A program made the translations under genes and the position numbers. A DNA stretch of 62,098 nucleotides from Pararhizobium sp. (GTDB lineage: Bacteria > Pseudomonadota > Alphaproteobacteria > Rhizobiales > Rhizobiaceae). The stretch spans positions 1 through 62,098 of the forward strand of contig JAURWE010000105.1 of the NCBI GenBank assembly GCA_030655075.1, written 5' to 3'. The notes beneath the pieces were generated by a model. The model had not been told where the DNA came from, searched no databases, and was given only the letters and a program-made list of their open reading frames with translations. Below are positions 24,166 to 33,486 of this stretch, piece after piece; position 1 is the stretch's first letter; each line of letters begins with the position of its first letter.

Positions 24166-25552
24166 GTCACTCACAGCCCGCGTTCTGCTGCTTGCCACGA
24201 TCTGGGCCGTGGTGGCGCTGATCGTCATCGCGCTTGTCATTTCCGAACTCTACCGCCAGGGCTCCGAGCGCGGCTTTCAGGATCTTCTGCGCGCCCAGCT
24301 CTACAATGTCATCAACTCGATTTCGGTGAACGACCAGGGCAAGCTGGCGGGCAGTCCGCAGCTGGGCGACCTCAGCTTTTCGCAGCCGCAGACCGGCTGG
24401 TACTGGATCGTCGAGCCGATCGGCAAGTTCGACACGCCGCCGCTCTATTCGACCTCGCTGGGGGCGGGCAAACTGCCCATTCCAAGCCCCGAGCAGGCGC
24501 CGTTCAATGCGCGCTACGAGCGCTTCTATACGGCGCGCGATTCCTTCAAAAACGATGTCGAAGTGGCCGAAACCGAGGTCGTGCTCGACGTCAAGGGATC
24601 AACGGCGCGCTTTCGTGTCGCCGGCAACCGCAACGAGCTCGAGCGTGACATCGAGAATTTTACCCAGAGCCTCTATATCGCGCTCGCCGTCTTCGGGGTC
24701 GGCAGCGTCGGCGTCAATGCGCTGGCCATCTTGTTCGGCCTGAAACCGCTCGACCGGGCGCGCCGGGCGCTGGAAAAGATCCGCGGCGGCGAGAGCGAGC
24801 GGCTCGATGGCGAATTTCCGCGTGAAATTCAGCCGCTGGCCACCGAGGTCAACGCGCTGATCGACAGCAACCGGCGGATCATCGAGCGGGCCCGCATGCA
24901 GGTCGGCAATCTTGCCCACTCGCTGAAGACGCCGATTGCGGTTCTGCTGAACGAGGCGCGCGTGCTGGATAAGCCGCATGGCGACCTGGTGAAGACGCAG
25001 GCCGAGGCCATGCAGATGCAGGTCCAGTCCTATCTGAACCGCGCCCGCATCGCCGCGCAGCGCGACTCCGTGCTTGCCCGGGCGGAGGTCGAGCCGCTGC
25101 TGGAGCGGCTGATCCGCGTGATGCGGCGGCTCAATCCCGACAAGGACTTCAAGCTCGACATTGCTCCGGGCCTGGTTCTGGCCATGGAACAGCAGGACGT
25201 CGAGGAGACGGTCGGCAATCTCCTGGAAAATGCCGCGCGTTTTGCCGCCAGGAACGTGCGCCTGCGGGCAGCGCTGGCGGCCGAAGGCGAGCAGGGCAGC
25301 GACCCGGCCCGCCAGCAGTGGATCGTCATCCGGATCGAGGATGACGGCCCCGGCCTCGAGCCCGACCAGATCCTCGAGGCGATGAAACGCGGCAAGCGCC
25401 TGGACGAAAGCGCGCCCGGAACCGGGCTCGGCCTGTCGATCGTCAGCGAGATCACCGGCGAATATCAGGGCACGCTGTCGCTGTCGCGGGCGCAATCCGG
25501 CGGCCTTGCCGCGCGCCTCGTGCTGCCCGGCGTGACAAAGGATGTTGCCTGA
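24155..25552 (+). CDS. feuQ: Sensor histidine kinase FeuQ
   Basis: This 465-residue inner-membrane kinase has TM1 near residues 8-30 (VLLLATIWAVVALIVIALVI), a periplasmic sensor of about 150 residues, TM2 (ALAVFGVGSVGVNALAILFG), a HAMP-like region, and an H-box with the phospho-accepting histidine (NLAHSLKTPI). The ATPase domain has the N-box (ETVGNLLENAARFA) and G-boxes (EDDGPGL, GTGLGLSIV). It is the partner of FeuP, and FeuN is expected to act on its periplasmic domain. Confidence 0.9.
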   Translation: MATRSLTARVLLLATIWAVVALIVIALVISELYRQGSERGFQDLLRAQLYNVINSISVNDQGKLAGSPQLGDLSFSQPQTGWYWIVEPIGKFDTPPLYSTSLGAGKLPIPSPEQAPFNARYERFYTARDSFKNDVEVAETEVVLDVKGSTARFRVAGNRNELERDIENFTQSLYIALAVFGVGSVGVNALAILFGLKPLDRARRALEKIRGGESERLDGEFPREIQPLATEVNALIDSNRRIIERARMQVGNLAHSLKTPIAVLLNEARVLDKPHGDLVKTQAEAMQMQVQSYLNRARIAAQRDSVLARAEVEPLLERLIRVMRRLNPDKDFKLDIAPGLVLAMEQQDVEETVGNLLENAARFAARNVRLRAALAAEGEQGSDPARQQWIVIRIEDDGPGLEPDQILEAMKRGKRLDESAPGTGLGLSIVSEITGEYQGTLSLSRAQSGGLAARLVLPGVTKDVA

Positions 25553-25680
25553 CGGCGCCAGGAATGCAAAAAGAAGAGGCCCATCACAGTGGCGCCACAC
25601 GGGCAAAGCAATGAGGGAAAATCAAGTGCTTCCGGGGCGTTTACCCGGAGGCGCCCTTTCAGGAAGACCGGACCGATTTC

Positions 25681-26127
25681 ATGACTGTCCTTGCTGTGCG
25701 TATATGTGTTTCCCTGTTTGCCGTTTCTGTGATCCTGACTGGTTGCGGAACCACGGGCGGCGCACGCGCCGTGGGCGGGCTTCTCGGCAAGACGGCACCA
25801 AGTGCGCAGGAAGCACGATCTGCCGGCTATATCGCCGCCCTTCAGGGCGGCGTGGTGGCGCGTGCCGGCGGCGCAAACCTCAGCAAGGCCGACCAGCAGC
25901 GGGCGCTGGAGGCCGAATACCGGGCGCTCGAAGCGGCCCCCGGCGGCCAGCCGGTGACCTGGGAAGGCCGGGGTGTCAACGGTTCCGTCGTGGCCGCAGC
26001 GCCCTATCAGGTCGGCTCGCAGAACTGCCGCCAGTACAGCCACACGCTGACGATCGGTGCGCAGGCGACCACCGCGCGCGGAGCTGCCTGCCGCAACGGT
26101 GACGGCACCTGGACGCCTCTCAGCTAG
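25681..26127 (+). CDS. Outer-membrane lipoprotein, 17-kDa surface antigen type
   Basis: This 148-residue protein has a lipobox LTGC at residues 18-21 (SVILTGCGTTGG) after a hydrophobic signal, followed by a Gly-rich segment (GARAVGGLLG). The C-terminal region contains two cysteines (QNCRQYSHTLTIG; GAACRNGDGTW), in the pattern of the RT0821/Lpp0805-type surface protein family. It is probably lipid-anchored in the outer membrane. The function is structural or unknown. Confidence 0.75.
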   Translation: MTVLAVRICVSLFAVSVILTGCGTTGGARAVGGLLGKTAPSAQEARSAGYIAALQGGVVARAGGANLSKADQQRALEAEYRALEAAPGGQPVTWEGRGVNGSVVAAAPYQVGSQNCRQYSHTLTIGAQATTARGAACRNGDGTWTPLS

Positions 26128-26367
26128 GACCGATCGACATTCCGATGAAGCTGGGCTGCAAACGGCTGACTTCTGTGCGTCCGGTGCTCAGATACCTTGA
26201 GTGCGCTGCGCTCCGGTTCTCGAAACCCACCGTTTCGCCTTACCCGCAGTAGAATCTCGATCGCTCCCGAGCGCTCAAGGTCAATACTTGCGGCCAAACG
26301 CCTCAAATTTTGGTCATATCCCGTTTTCGAGTTGGAAAGCGCCGGTCCGCATAGTAATTGAGCGGGC

Positions 26368-27513
26368 ATGGTTTTCTGGATCCTCGTCGCCGTTCTGACC
26401 GCTGCTGTCGCCATCCTGATGCTTTTGCCGCTGCTGCGGGCACGGGCAGCGCAAGGGGCGGAGCGTGGCCATGACGCCGAAGTCTACCGCGACCAGCTGC
26501 AGGAACTCGACCGCGACCTGAAGAACGGGCTGATCGGGACGCAGGAGGCGGAATTCGCCCGCGCCGAAATCGGCCGTCGGCTCCTGGGGGCGAAAGACCA
26601 GCCCGGCAAGCCGGCCGTCACCTCGGCCTCGCGCAGCAATCGCATCGCCCAGGCCCTCGTTATCGTCGCCCTTCCGGCGATCGGCCTCTGTCTGTACTTG
26701 ACGACCGGCAATCCGGATGTGCCCGACCGGCCGCTGGCCGAGCGGCTGGCCAATCCCGGCGACGACATTTCCATCCTGATCGCACGCGCCGAACAGCATC
26801 TGATCAAAAACCCGAACGATGCCGCTGGCTGGGACCTGCTGGCGCCGATCTATTACCGCGAAGGCCGCATGGAAGCGGCCGCCAACGCGTTCGACCAGGC
26901 CGTCAAGATTGCCGGACCGACGCCGGAGCGGCTCGGAGGCCTGTCCGAAAGCCTGATTGCGCTCGCCGGAGGCATCATCACGCCGCCGGCGCAGGAGGCC
27001 CTGAAAAAGCTGCTCGTCGCCGTGCCCGGCGATCCGCGCGCCTCCTTCTATCTGGCGCTGGCGCTGAAGCAGGAAGGCAAGAGCGAGGAAGCCCGCACGG
27101 CCTTCAACGCGCTGATCAAGGCGTCGCCCAAGGACGCGCCGTGGCTGCCGCTGGTCAATGACCATCTGGCCGAACTCGATGCCGCAAAACAGCCCCCGAG
27201 CGCATCCAGCGAAAAGCTCGGCAACCCGACCTCAGAGGATGTGGCGGCAGCCGCCGGCATGGAAGCCGGAGACCGGCAGGCGATGATCCGCGGCATGGTC
27301 GACAGCCTGACGGCGAAACTTCAGGAAAATCCGGATAATTTCGATGGATGGATGCGTCTCATCCGTTCCCATGTCGTGCTCAATGACAAGGACAAGGCCG
27401 CCGCTGCGCTGAAGCAGGGGCTGGCGGCCTTTCCGGCCACGGGCGAACAGGGGAAACAACTGCTGGCGCTGGCCCAGGAACTGGGCCTGCCAAAGGACGG
27501 AGCGACGCAATGA
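26368..27513 (+). CDS. ccmI: Cytochrome c maturation protein CcmI (CycH)
   Basis: This 381-residue membrane protein has TM1 at residues 2-22 (WILVAVLTAAVAILMLLPLL), a cytoplasmic helical loop with the conserved AEVYRDQLQELDRDL, TM2 near 92-110 (ALVIVALPAIGLCLYL), and a large periplasmic TPR region. CcmI holds apocytochrome c for heme ligation. It is the first gene of ccmIEFH; its stop overlaps the ccmE start (ATGA). The ribosome binding site is weak. Confidence 0.92.
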   Translation: MVFWILVAVLTAAVAILMLLPLLRARAAQGAERGHDAEVYRDQLQELDRDLKNGLIGTQEAEFARAEIGRRLLGAKDQPGKPAVTSASRSNRIAQALVIVALPAIGLCLYLTTGNPDVPDRPLAERLANPGDDISILIARAEQHLIKNPNDAAGWDLLAPIYYREGRMEAAANAFDQAVKIAGPTPERLGGLSESLIALAGGIITPPAQEALKKLLVAVPGDPRASFYLALALKQEGKSEEARTAFNALIKASPKDAPWLPLVNDHLAELDAAKQPPSASSEKLGNPTSEDVAAAAGMEAGDRQAMIRGMVDSLTAKLQENPDNFDGWMRLIRSHVVLNDKDKAAAALKQGLAAFPATGEQGKQLLALAQELGLPKDGATQ

Positions 27514-27962
27514 CCCGCAAGCAGAAACGCCTGGCAATCATCGGCGGTGGCGTCGGCTTCCTGACGGCGGCCGTGATCCTCGTCATGTTCGCCTTCAGCC
27601 AGGCGGTGGCCTATTTCTACGTGCCGGGCGACCTGAAGACGACGGCGGTGCCGCCGGAAACCCGCATCCGGCTCGGTGGTCTGGTGGCGCAAGGTTCTGT
27701 GAAGCGCGGCGAGGGCTCGACCGTCAGCTTCGCCGTTACCGACACGATCAGCACCGTCAACGTCACCTATACCGGCATTCTGCCCGACCTGTTCCGCGAG
27801 GGGCAGGGGGTGGTGACCGAGGGCAAGTTCGCCGCCGGAAACCCGGTTTTCATCGCCGATACGGTGCTGGCCAAACATGACGAGACCTATATGCCAAAGG
27901 ACGTGGCCGATCGTCTGAAGGCGCAGGGCGTGTCCCTCGGCGGCAAGGAAACCATCAAATGA
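27510..27962 (+). CDS. ccmE: Heme chaperone CcmE (CycJ)
   Basis: This 150-residue protein has one N-terminal membrane anchor (LAIIGGGVGFLTAAVILVMF) and a periplasmic OB-fold. Heme-binding H123 lies in VLAKHDETYMP, the conserved LAKHDExY motif. It carries heme covalently from CcmC to CcmF. It overlaps both neighbours by 4 bases. Confidence 0.95.
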   Translation: MTRKQKRLAIIGGGVGFLTAAVILVMFAFSQAVAYFYVPGDLKTTAVPPETRIRLGGLVAQGSVKRGEGSTVSFAVTDTISTVNVTYTGILPDLFREGQGVVTEGKFAAGNPVFIADTVLAKHDETYMPKDVADRLKAQGVSLGGKETIK

Positions 27963-29950
27963 TCACCGAGCTTGGACATTATGCCCTCGTGCTGGCCCTG
28001 GCGACGGCGATCCTGCAGGCGACGCTGCCGCTCTACGGCGCCTTTCGCGGCGACAAGCCGCTGATGGATATTGCCTCGACGGCGGCGATCGCCTCCTTCG
28101 TGCTGGTCGCCCTGTCGTTTGCCGCCCTGACCCACGCCTATGTCGTCTCCGACTTTTCGGTCCAGAACGTCTGGGAGAACTCCCATTCGCTGAAGCCGAT
28201 GATCTACAAGGTCTCCGGCGTCTGGGGCAACCACGAGGGCTCGATGCTGCTCTGGCTGCTGATCCTGGTGTTCTTCTCGGCGCTTGTCGCCCTGTTCGGC
28301 CGCAATCTTCCCGACACGCTCAAGGCCAATGTTCTGGCCGTGCAGGCCTGGATCACCGTCGCCTTCGCGCTTTTCATCCTTCTCACCTCCAATCCTTTTG
28401 CGCGCCTGTTCGGCGACGTTCCGGCCGAGGGCAAGGATTTGAACCCGGTGCTGCAGGATGTCGGGCTCGCCATCCATCCGCCGTTGCTCTATCTCGGCTA
28501 TGTCGGTTTTTCCGTCTGTTTCTCCTTCGCCGTGGCGGCGCTGATCGACGGCAGGATCGATGCGGCCTGGGCGCGCTGGGTGCGGCCCTGGACGCTCGCC
28601 GCCTGGACTTTCCTGACGGCAGGCATCGCCATGGGCTCCTACTGGGCCTATTACGAGCTCGGCTGGGGCGGCTGGTGGTTCTGGGATCCGGTTGAAAACG
28701 CATCCTTCATGCCGTGGCTCGCCGGGACGGCGCTGCTGCATTCGGCATTGGTGATGGAAAAGCGCGAGGCGCTGAAAATCTGGACCGTGCTGCTGGCGAT
28801 CCTGACCTTTTCGCTGTCGCTGCTCGGCACCTTCCTGGTGCGCTCCGGCGTGCTGACATCGGTGCATGCCTTTGCCACCGACCCGACGCGCGGCGTCTTC
28901 ATTCTGGCCATCCTGATCTTCTTCATCGGCGGCGCCCTGTCGCTGTTTGCCTTCCGGGCGATGCGGCTGAAGGCCGGTGGCCTGTTCGCGCCGATCAGCC
29001 GCGAAGGCGCGCTCGTCTACAACAACCTGATCCTGACGACGGCGGCGGCGACTGTGCTGATCGGCACGCTCTATCCGCTGCTTTTGGAATCGCTGACCGG
29101 CGAAAAAATCTCCGTCGGCCCGCCCTTCTTCAACATGACCTTCGGCCTTCTGATGGTGCCGCTGCTGCTCGCAGTGCCCTTCGGCCCGCTGCTCGCCTGG
29201 AAGCGCGGCGATCTGCTCGGCGCCGGACAACGGCTGTTCGCGGCCGTCGGCATCGGCTTTCTGATGGCGATCGCCGTCGTCTACGCCCATGACGGCGGCC
29301 CGGTGCTGGCGCTGCTCGGCATCGCGCTCGGCGCCTATATGATCGCCGGGTCCTTGACCGATGTGGCGCTGCGCTCCGGTCTCGGCAAGGCGACACCCGG
29401 CACCATGCTGCGCCGTTTCATTGGCCTGCCGCGCTCGGCCTTCGGCACGGCGCTCGCCCATATCGGGATGGGCGTCATGGTCATCGGCGTCGTCGGCGTG
29501 ACGGCCTTCGAGACCGAGCATGTGATCGAGATGAAGCCGGGCATGACGGCGGATGCCGGCGGCTACACCCTGTCGTTCGACGGCATGCGGCCCGGCAACG
29601 GACCGAACTATACCGAGGAATCCGGCCACTTCACCATCAGCCGCAACGGCGCGACCGTGGCCGACACCTGGTCATCGAAGCGGTTTTATCAGGCGCGGCA
29701 GATGCCGACGACCGAGGCGGGCATCACCACCTTCGGCCTCAGCCAGCTCTACATCTCGCTCGGCGACAAGATGGACGATGGCGGCATTGTCGTGCGCATC
29801 TGGTGGAAGCCGATGATCCTGTGCATCTGGTTCGGCGCCCTGTTCATGATGGCCGGCGGCGCCGTGTCGCTCAGCGACCGCCGCCTGCGCATCGGCGCCC
29901 CGGCGCGGCGGCCGAAACAGAAGCCGCTGGTGGTGGAGCCGGCCGAATGA
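27959..29950 (+). CDS. ccmF: Heme lyase subunit CcmF (CycK)
   Basis: This 663-residue polytopic membrane protein with about 14-15 hydrophobic segments carries the tryptophan-rich heme-binding motif WGGWWFWDPVENASFMPW (from residue 236). It also has conserved histidines, for example in HPPLLYLGYVG and LLHSALVMEKRE. CcmF transfers heme from CcmE to apocytochromes with CcmH and CcmI. Its end overlaps ccmH by 4 bases. Confidence 0.95.
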   Translation: MITELGHYALVLALATAILQATLPLYGAFRGDKPLMDIASTAAIASFVLVALSFAALTHAYVVSDFSVQNVWENSHSLKPMIYKVSGVWGNHEGSMLLWLLILVFFSALVALFGRNLPDTLKANVLAVQAWITVAFALFILLTSNPFARLFGDVPAEGKDLNPVLQDVGLAIHPPLLYLGYVGFSVCFSFAVAALIDGRIDAAWARWVRPWTLAAWTFLTAGIAMGSYWAYYELGWGGWWFWDPVENASFMPWLAGTALLHSALVMEKREALKIWTVLLAILTFSLSLLGTFLVRSGVLTSVHAFATDPTRGVFILAILIFFIGGALSLFAFRAMRLKAGGLFAPISREGALVYNNLILTTAAATVLIGTLYPLLLESLTGEKISVGPPFFNMTFGLLMVPLLLAVPFGPLLAWKRGDLLGAGQRLFAAVGIGFLMAIAVVYAHDGGPVLALLGIALGAYMIAGSLTDVALRSGLGKATPGTMLRRFIGLPRSAFGTALAHIGMGVMVIGVVGVTAFETEHVIEMKPGMTADAGGYTLSFDGMRPGNGPNYTEESGHFTISRNGATVADTWSSKRFYQARQMPTTEAGITTFGLSQLYISLGDKMDDGGIVVRIWWKPMILCIWFGALFMMAGGAVSLSDRRLRIGAPARRPKQKPLVVEPAE

Positions 29951-30411
29951 TCCGGCGGCTGTTTTTTGCCTGCCTGTTCGCGCTGACCGCCGGCGCGGCG
30001 CTCGCCGTCAATCCCGACGAGGTGCTGAAGGACCCGGCGCTCGAGGCCCGCGCAAGGGCGCTATCGGCACAGCTGCGCTGCATGGTCTGCCAGAACCAGT
30101 CGATCGATGATTCCAACGCAGAGCTTGCCAAGGACCTCAGGGTGCTGGTGCGCGAACGGCTGACCGACGGCGATACGGACGAGGCCGTCATCGACTATGT
30201 CGTGTCGCGCTACGGCGAATTCGTGCTTCTGAAGCCGCGCTTCGAGGCAAAGACGCTGCTGCTCTGGGGCACGCCGGTATTGCTGCTTCTGGCCGGCGGC
30301 ATCGCCATGGTCATGGCAGCGCGCCGGCGCAGCGGCAAGGCGACGGGCACGCCTTTGACGGCCGAGGAAAAGGCCGCGCTCGATGATCTTCTCAAGACTT
30401 CCCGCGAGTAA
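29947..30411 (+). CDS. ccmH: Cytochrome c maturation thiol protein CcmH (CycL)
   Basis: This 154-residue protein has a signal sequence (LFFACLFALTAGAALA) and the redox pair C45/C48 in LRCMVCQNQSI, then a C-terminal membrane helix (LLWGTPVLLLLAGGIAMVMA). It keeps apocytochrome c cysteines reduced for heme attachment. The start is the ATG in the ATGA overlap with ccmF, and the signal peptide directly follows. It is the last gene of the operon. Confidence 0.95.
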   Translation: MIRRLFFACLFALTAGAALAVNPDEVLKDPALEARARALSAQLRCMVCQNQSIDDSNAELAKDLRVLVRERLTDGDTDEAVIDYVVSRYGEFVLLKPRFEAKTLLLWGTPVLLLLAGGIAMVMAARRRSGKATGTPLTAEEKAALDDLLKTSRE

Positions 30412-30512
30412 AGCACAGCCTGGGAATAAAAAGTCGCGCAAGATCTGAGCGCCGTGGACTGCTGACCAAGAGATTGTCAGGGTTGGTGTCGGAGACGAAC
30501 GGTAACCGTTGT

Positions 30513-30580
30513 CTCCCTCATTGCTGTGCTTGTCACAGTCGCTGGATCCCCGCCATGAAGGCGAGAATGAGGGAAATCAG
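30513..30580. repeat. Remnant of a rhizobial intergenic repeat
   Basis: CCCTCATTGCTGTGCTTGTC and the following bases, with an inverted AATGAGGG at the far end, resemble the ends of a dispersed palindromic repeat common in Agrobacterium and Rhizobium spacers. It lies between convergent ccmH and ppk2. Confidence 0.5.
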
Positions 30581-30651
30581 ATGTCCACAGATTCACATAA
30601 ACCAGTGTCGGAATTTGTCAGCTCCGATGTCGCATGCTCTGAAACCTGCCC

Positions 30652-31566
30652 TCAGTAAACGTCCGGCACATACAGTTCCGGCGGCACCGGCGCGCGGTTG
30701 TAGTCGGCGTTGCGGACCCGGCCCGGCAGTTCGACGCTTGGCTTAGGCACGTCCTCGTAGGGGATCTGGCTCAAGAGATGGGCGATGCAGTTGAGCCGCG
30801 CCTTTTTCTTGTCGACGGCCTCGACCACCCACCAGGGGGCATCCTTGCTGTGGGTGCGGGCCAGCATCTCTTCCTTGGCCTTGGTGTAATCTTCCCAGTG
30901 CACACGGCTTTCCATGTCCATCGGCGACAGTTTCCACTGTTTCAGAGGATCGTGGATGCGCATCTTGAAGCGGAATTCCTGTTCCTCGTCGGTGATCGAG
31001 AACCAGTACTTGATCAGGATGATGCCGGAGCGCACCAGCATGCTTTCGAATTCCGGTACGGTGCGGAAGAACTCGTCGAGTTCGTCCTTGGTGCAGAAGC
31101 CCATGACGCGCTCGACGCCGGCGCGGTTGTACCAGCTGCGGTCGAACAGGACCATTTCGCCTGCCGTCGGCAGATGCGAGACATAGCGCTGGAAGTACCA
31201 CTGATTGCGCTCGCGCTCGGTGGGGGCGGGCAGGGCGACGACGCGGCAGACACGCGGATTGAGACGCTGGGTAACGCGCTTGATGGCGCCGCCCTTGCCG
31301 GCCGAATCGCGGCCTTCGAAAATCACCACGACCTTGAGCTTCTGGTGCTGCACCCAGTCCTGCAGGCGCACAAGTTCGTGCTGCAGCTTGAACAGCTCGC
31401 GGAAATAGATTTTCCGGTCGAGCGTCGGCTCGGCAGGCTCCGACATGCCCTCGGCGACCAACTCGTCCAGCCGGTCTTCCTCCATCTGCATTTCCAGCTC
31501 TTCGTCGAAGCTGTCGGCAATTTCGGCCTTGAACCGGTTCAGCTGGTCACGGTCGTCATGTGTCAT
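30652..31566 (-). CDS. ppk2: Polyphosphate kinase 2 (PPK2 family)
   Basis: This 304-residue protein has Walker A EGRDSAGKGG, the RVVALPAPTERERNQWYFQR region and the lid/Walker B segment FDRSWYNRAGVERVMGFC, all hallmarks of PPK2. It transfers phosphate between polyphosphate and nucleoside diphosphates. The N-terminus has an acidic helix (FDEELEMQMEEDRLDEL). I prefer the ATG at 31566 because AAGGG lies 7 nt upstream; an ATG two codons earlier is possible. It is divergent from degP. Confidence 0.92.
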   Translation of the reverse strand: MTHDDRDQLNRFKAEIADSFDEELEMQMEEDRLDELVAEGMSEPAEPTLDRKIYFRELFKLQHELVRLQDWVQHQKLKVVVIFEGRDSAGKGGAIKRVTQRLNPRVCRVVALPAPTERERNQWYFQRYVSHLPTAGEMVLFDRSWYNRAGVERVMGFCTKDELDEFFRTVPEFESMLVRSGIILIKYWFSITDEEQEFRFKMRIHDPLKQWKLSPMDMESRVHWEDYTKAKEEMLARTHSKDAPWWVVEAVDKKKARLNCIAHLLSQIPYEDVPKPSVELPGRVRNADYNRAPVPPELYVPDVY

Positions 31567-31572
31567 GGGCAT

Positions 31573-31805
31573 ACCCTTGTTGTTGCGGGCTACAGGAGCA
31601 GGTCTTCACAACAGGAATGTGACAGGAAATCGTCTCTCCCACCCGGCGCCTCCTCCGAACAATCCTCTTTGTTCTGCCGACCATTTTCGTACATTACCAA
31701 AAATTCATGTTCTGGACAGGGTTCTGTAAGGTGGCGTGCCCTATCTCTTCATCATCGACTGGACCTCCAGCCAGTCAGATCCCGTGAAGAGAAAAGGCCA
31801 CGCCC
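31573..31805. promoter_or_regulatory. Divergent ppk2/degP promoter region
   Basis: This 233-bp spacer is between divergent start codons. It contains a short inverted repeat GAACAA-N6-TTGTTC near 31659-31676. No sigma-factor box was assigned with confidence. Confidence 0.35.
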
Positions 31806-33383
31806 ATGTTGAAGACCCAGACATTTCGTCCTTCCCTCAAGACAATTTTGAAAAGCTCCGCAGTCGCGGGCCTCGCAGCCGTCATGCTGACGACCGGCCT
31901 TCCGGTGGTTCGCCAGTCCTTCGCCGAAGCGGTGAAGGTCGATGCGCCGCAGGCACCGAGCTTTGCCGATGTCGTCGACGCCGTTTCGCCGGCCGTCGTC
32001 TCCGTTCGCGTGCAGTCGCGCGCCAACCCTGTTTCCGATGATGCCTCCGACGGCTTCAGCTTCGATTTTGGTGGCCGCGGCTTTGACGAACTTCCCGACG
32101 ATCATCCCCTGAAGCGCTTCTTCCGGGAATTCGGCGGCCAGAATGGCCCGAATGACGAAGAGCATGCCGAACGCGGCCCTGGTGGCCGTCAGGAACATCC
32201 GCGCGGTCCCGGCCGTCTGCACCCGACGTCGCAGGGTTCCGGCTTCTTCATTTCCGAAGACGGTTACATCGTGACCAACAACCACGTCGTTTCCGACGGT
32301 GCCGCCTTCACCGTCATCATGAACGACGGCACGGAACTCGACGCCAAGCTGATCGGCAAGGATACCCGCACCGATCTGGCCGTGCTCAAGGTCGATAGCG
32401 ACAAGAAGTTCAAATATGTCGATTTCGCCGATGACTCCAAGGTTCGCGTCGGCGACTGGGTCGTGGCTGTCGGCAATCCGTTCGGCCTCGGCGGCACGGT
32501 AACCGCCGGCATTGTTTCGGCCCGTGGCCGCGACATCGGCTCCGGCCCTTACGACGATTACCTGCAGGTGGACGCTGCCGTGAACCGTGGCAACTCCGGT
32601 GGCCCAACCTTCAACCTCAACGGCCAGGTGGTCGGCATCAACACCGCGATCTTCTCGCCGTCGGGCGGCAATGTCGGCATCGCGTTTGCGATCCCCGCAT
32701 CGGTTGCCAAGGATGTCGTGACCTCGCTGATGAAGAGCGGCTCTGTCGAGCGCGGCTGGCTCGGCGTGCAGATCCAGCCGGTGTCGAAGGACATCGCCGA
32801 CTCGCTCGGCCTGGCGGAAGCAAGCGGCGCCCTCGTGGTCGAGCCGCAGGCCGGTTCGCCGGGTGAGAAGGCCGGCATCAAGCGTGGCGACGTCGTCACG
32901 GCGCTGGACGGCGAGATCATCAAGACGCCGCGCGATCTGGCCAAGCGCGTTGCCATGATCGCACCCGGCAAGTCCGCCGACATCACGCTCTGGCGTGATG
33001 GCAAGTCGATGGATGTAAAGCTCGAGATCGGCACGCTGCCGGCCGACAAGCAGGCGTCTGCCGACCCGAGCATGGAAGTGCCGGAACCGGAAACCGCACC
33101 GGCGAGCGAAAAGGCTCTGGCCGACCTCGGCGTCAGCGTTTCCCCGACCGAAGACGGCTCGGGCGTGACGATCGCTTCGGTCGATCCGGACTCCGAAGCC
33201 AGCGACCGCGGCATCAAGCAGGGCGAGAAGATCGTTTCCGTCAACAATCAGGAGGTCAAGTCCGCCGACGACATCCTGAAGGTGATGGACGCAGCCAAGA
33301 AGGACGGCCGCAGCAAGGCGCTGTTCCAGATCGAGGCTGAAGGCGGAAGCCGCTTCGTCGCCATGCCGATCGCCAAGGGCTGA
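31806..33383 (+). CDS. degP: Periplasmic serine protease DegP/HtrA (Do family)
   Basis: This 525-residue protein has an N-terminal export signal (SSAVAGLAAVMLTTGLPVV). The trypsin-like domain shows the triad: His in VTNNHVVSD, Asp in DTRTDLAVLKV and Ser in NRGNSGGPTFN. Two PDZ domains follow (GWLGVQIQPV; VSPTEDGSGVTIASVDPDSE). It acts as protease and chaperone for misfolded envelope proteins. An acidic/His-rich linker (NDEEHAERGPGGRQEHPRGP) lies in the LA-loop region. A strong terminator follows, separating it from the two-component genes. Confidence 0.95.
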   Translation: MLKTQTFRPSLKTILKSSAVAGLAAVMLTTGLPVVRQSFAEAVKVDAPQAPSFADVVDAVSPAVVSVRVQSRANPVSDDASDGFSFDFGGRGFDELPDDHPLKRFFREFGGQNGPNDEEHAERGPGGRQEHPRGPGRLHPTSQGSGFFISEDGYIVTNNHVVSDGAAFTVIMNDGTELDAKLIGKDTRTDLAVLKVDSDKKFKYVDFADDSKVRVGDWVVAVGNPFGLGGTVTAGIVSARGRDIGSGPYDDYLQVDAAVNRGNSGGPTFNLNGQVVGINTAIFSPSGGNVGIAFAIPASVAKDVVTSLMKSGSVERGWLGVQIQPVSKDIADSLGLAEASGALVVEPQAGSPGEKAGIKRGDVVTALDGEIIKTPRDLAKRVAMIAPGKSADITLWRDGKSMDVKLEIGTLPADKQASADPSMEVPEPETAPASEKALADLGVSVSPTEDGSGVTIASVDPDSEASDRGIKQGEKIVSVNNQEVKSADDILKVMDAAKKDGRSKALFQIEAEGGSRFVAMPIAKG

Positions 33384-33407
33384 TAGCCACCCGCGACTGA
33401 AACAACG

Positions 33408-33445
33408 GACGCCGCGCAATCTTGACGGCTTGCGCGGCGTCTTTC
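33408..33445 (+). terminator. Rho-independent terminator after degP
   Basis: GACGCCGCGCAA (33408-33419) pairs with TTGCGCGGCGTC (33430-33441) over 10 nt, followed by TTTC. Confidence 0.85.
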
Positions 33446-33486
33446 GTTCCGGAATGGACAGTTGTGGAAAGGAGGGCACCCGGACT

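Noticed and set aside
27887..29629. 580-codon minus-strand frame opposite ccmF
   Set aside because: His/Arg/Gln/Asp-rich shadow of the CcmF codons with no fold pattern.
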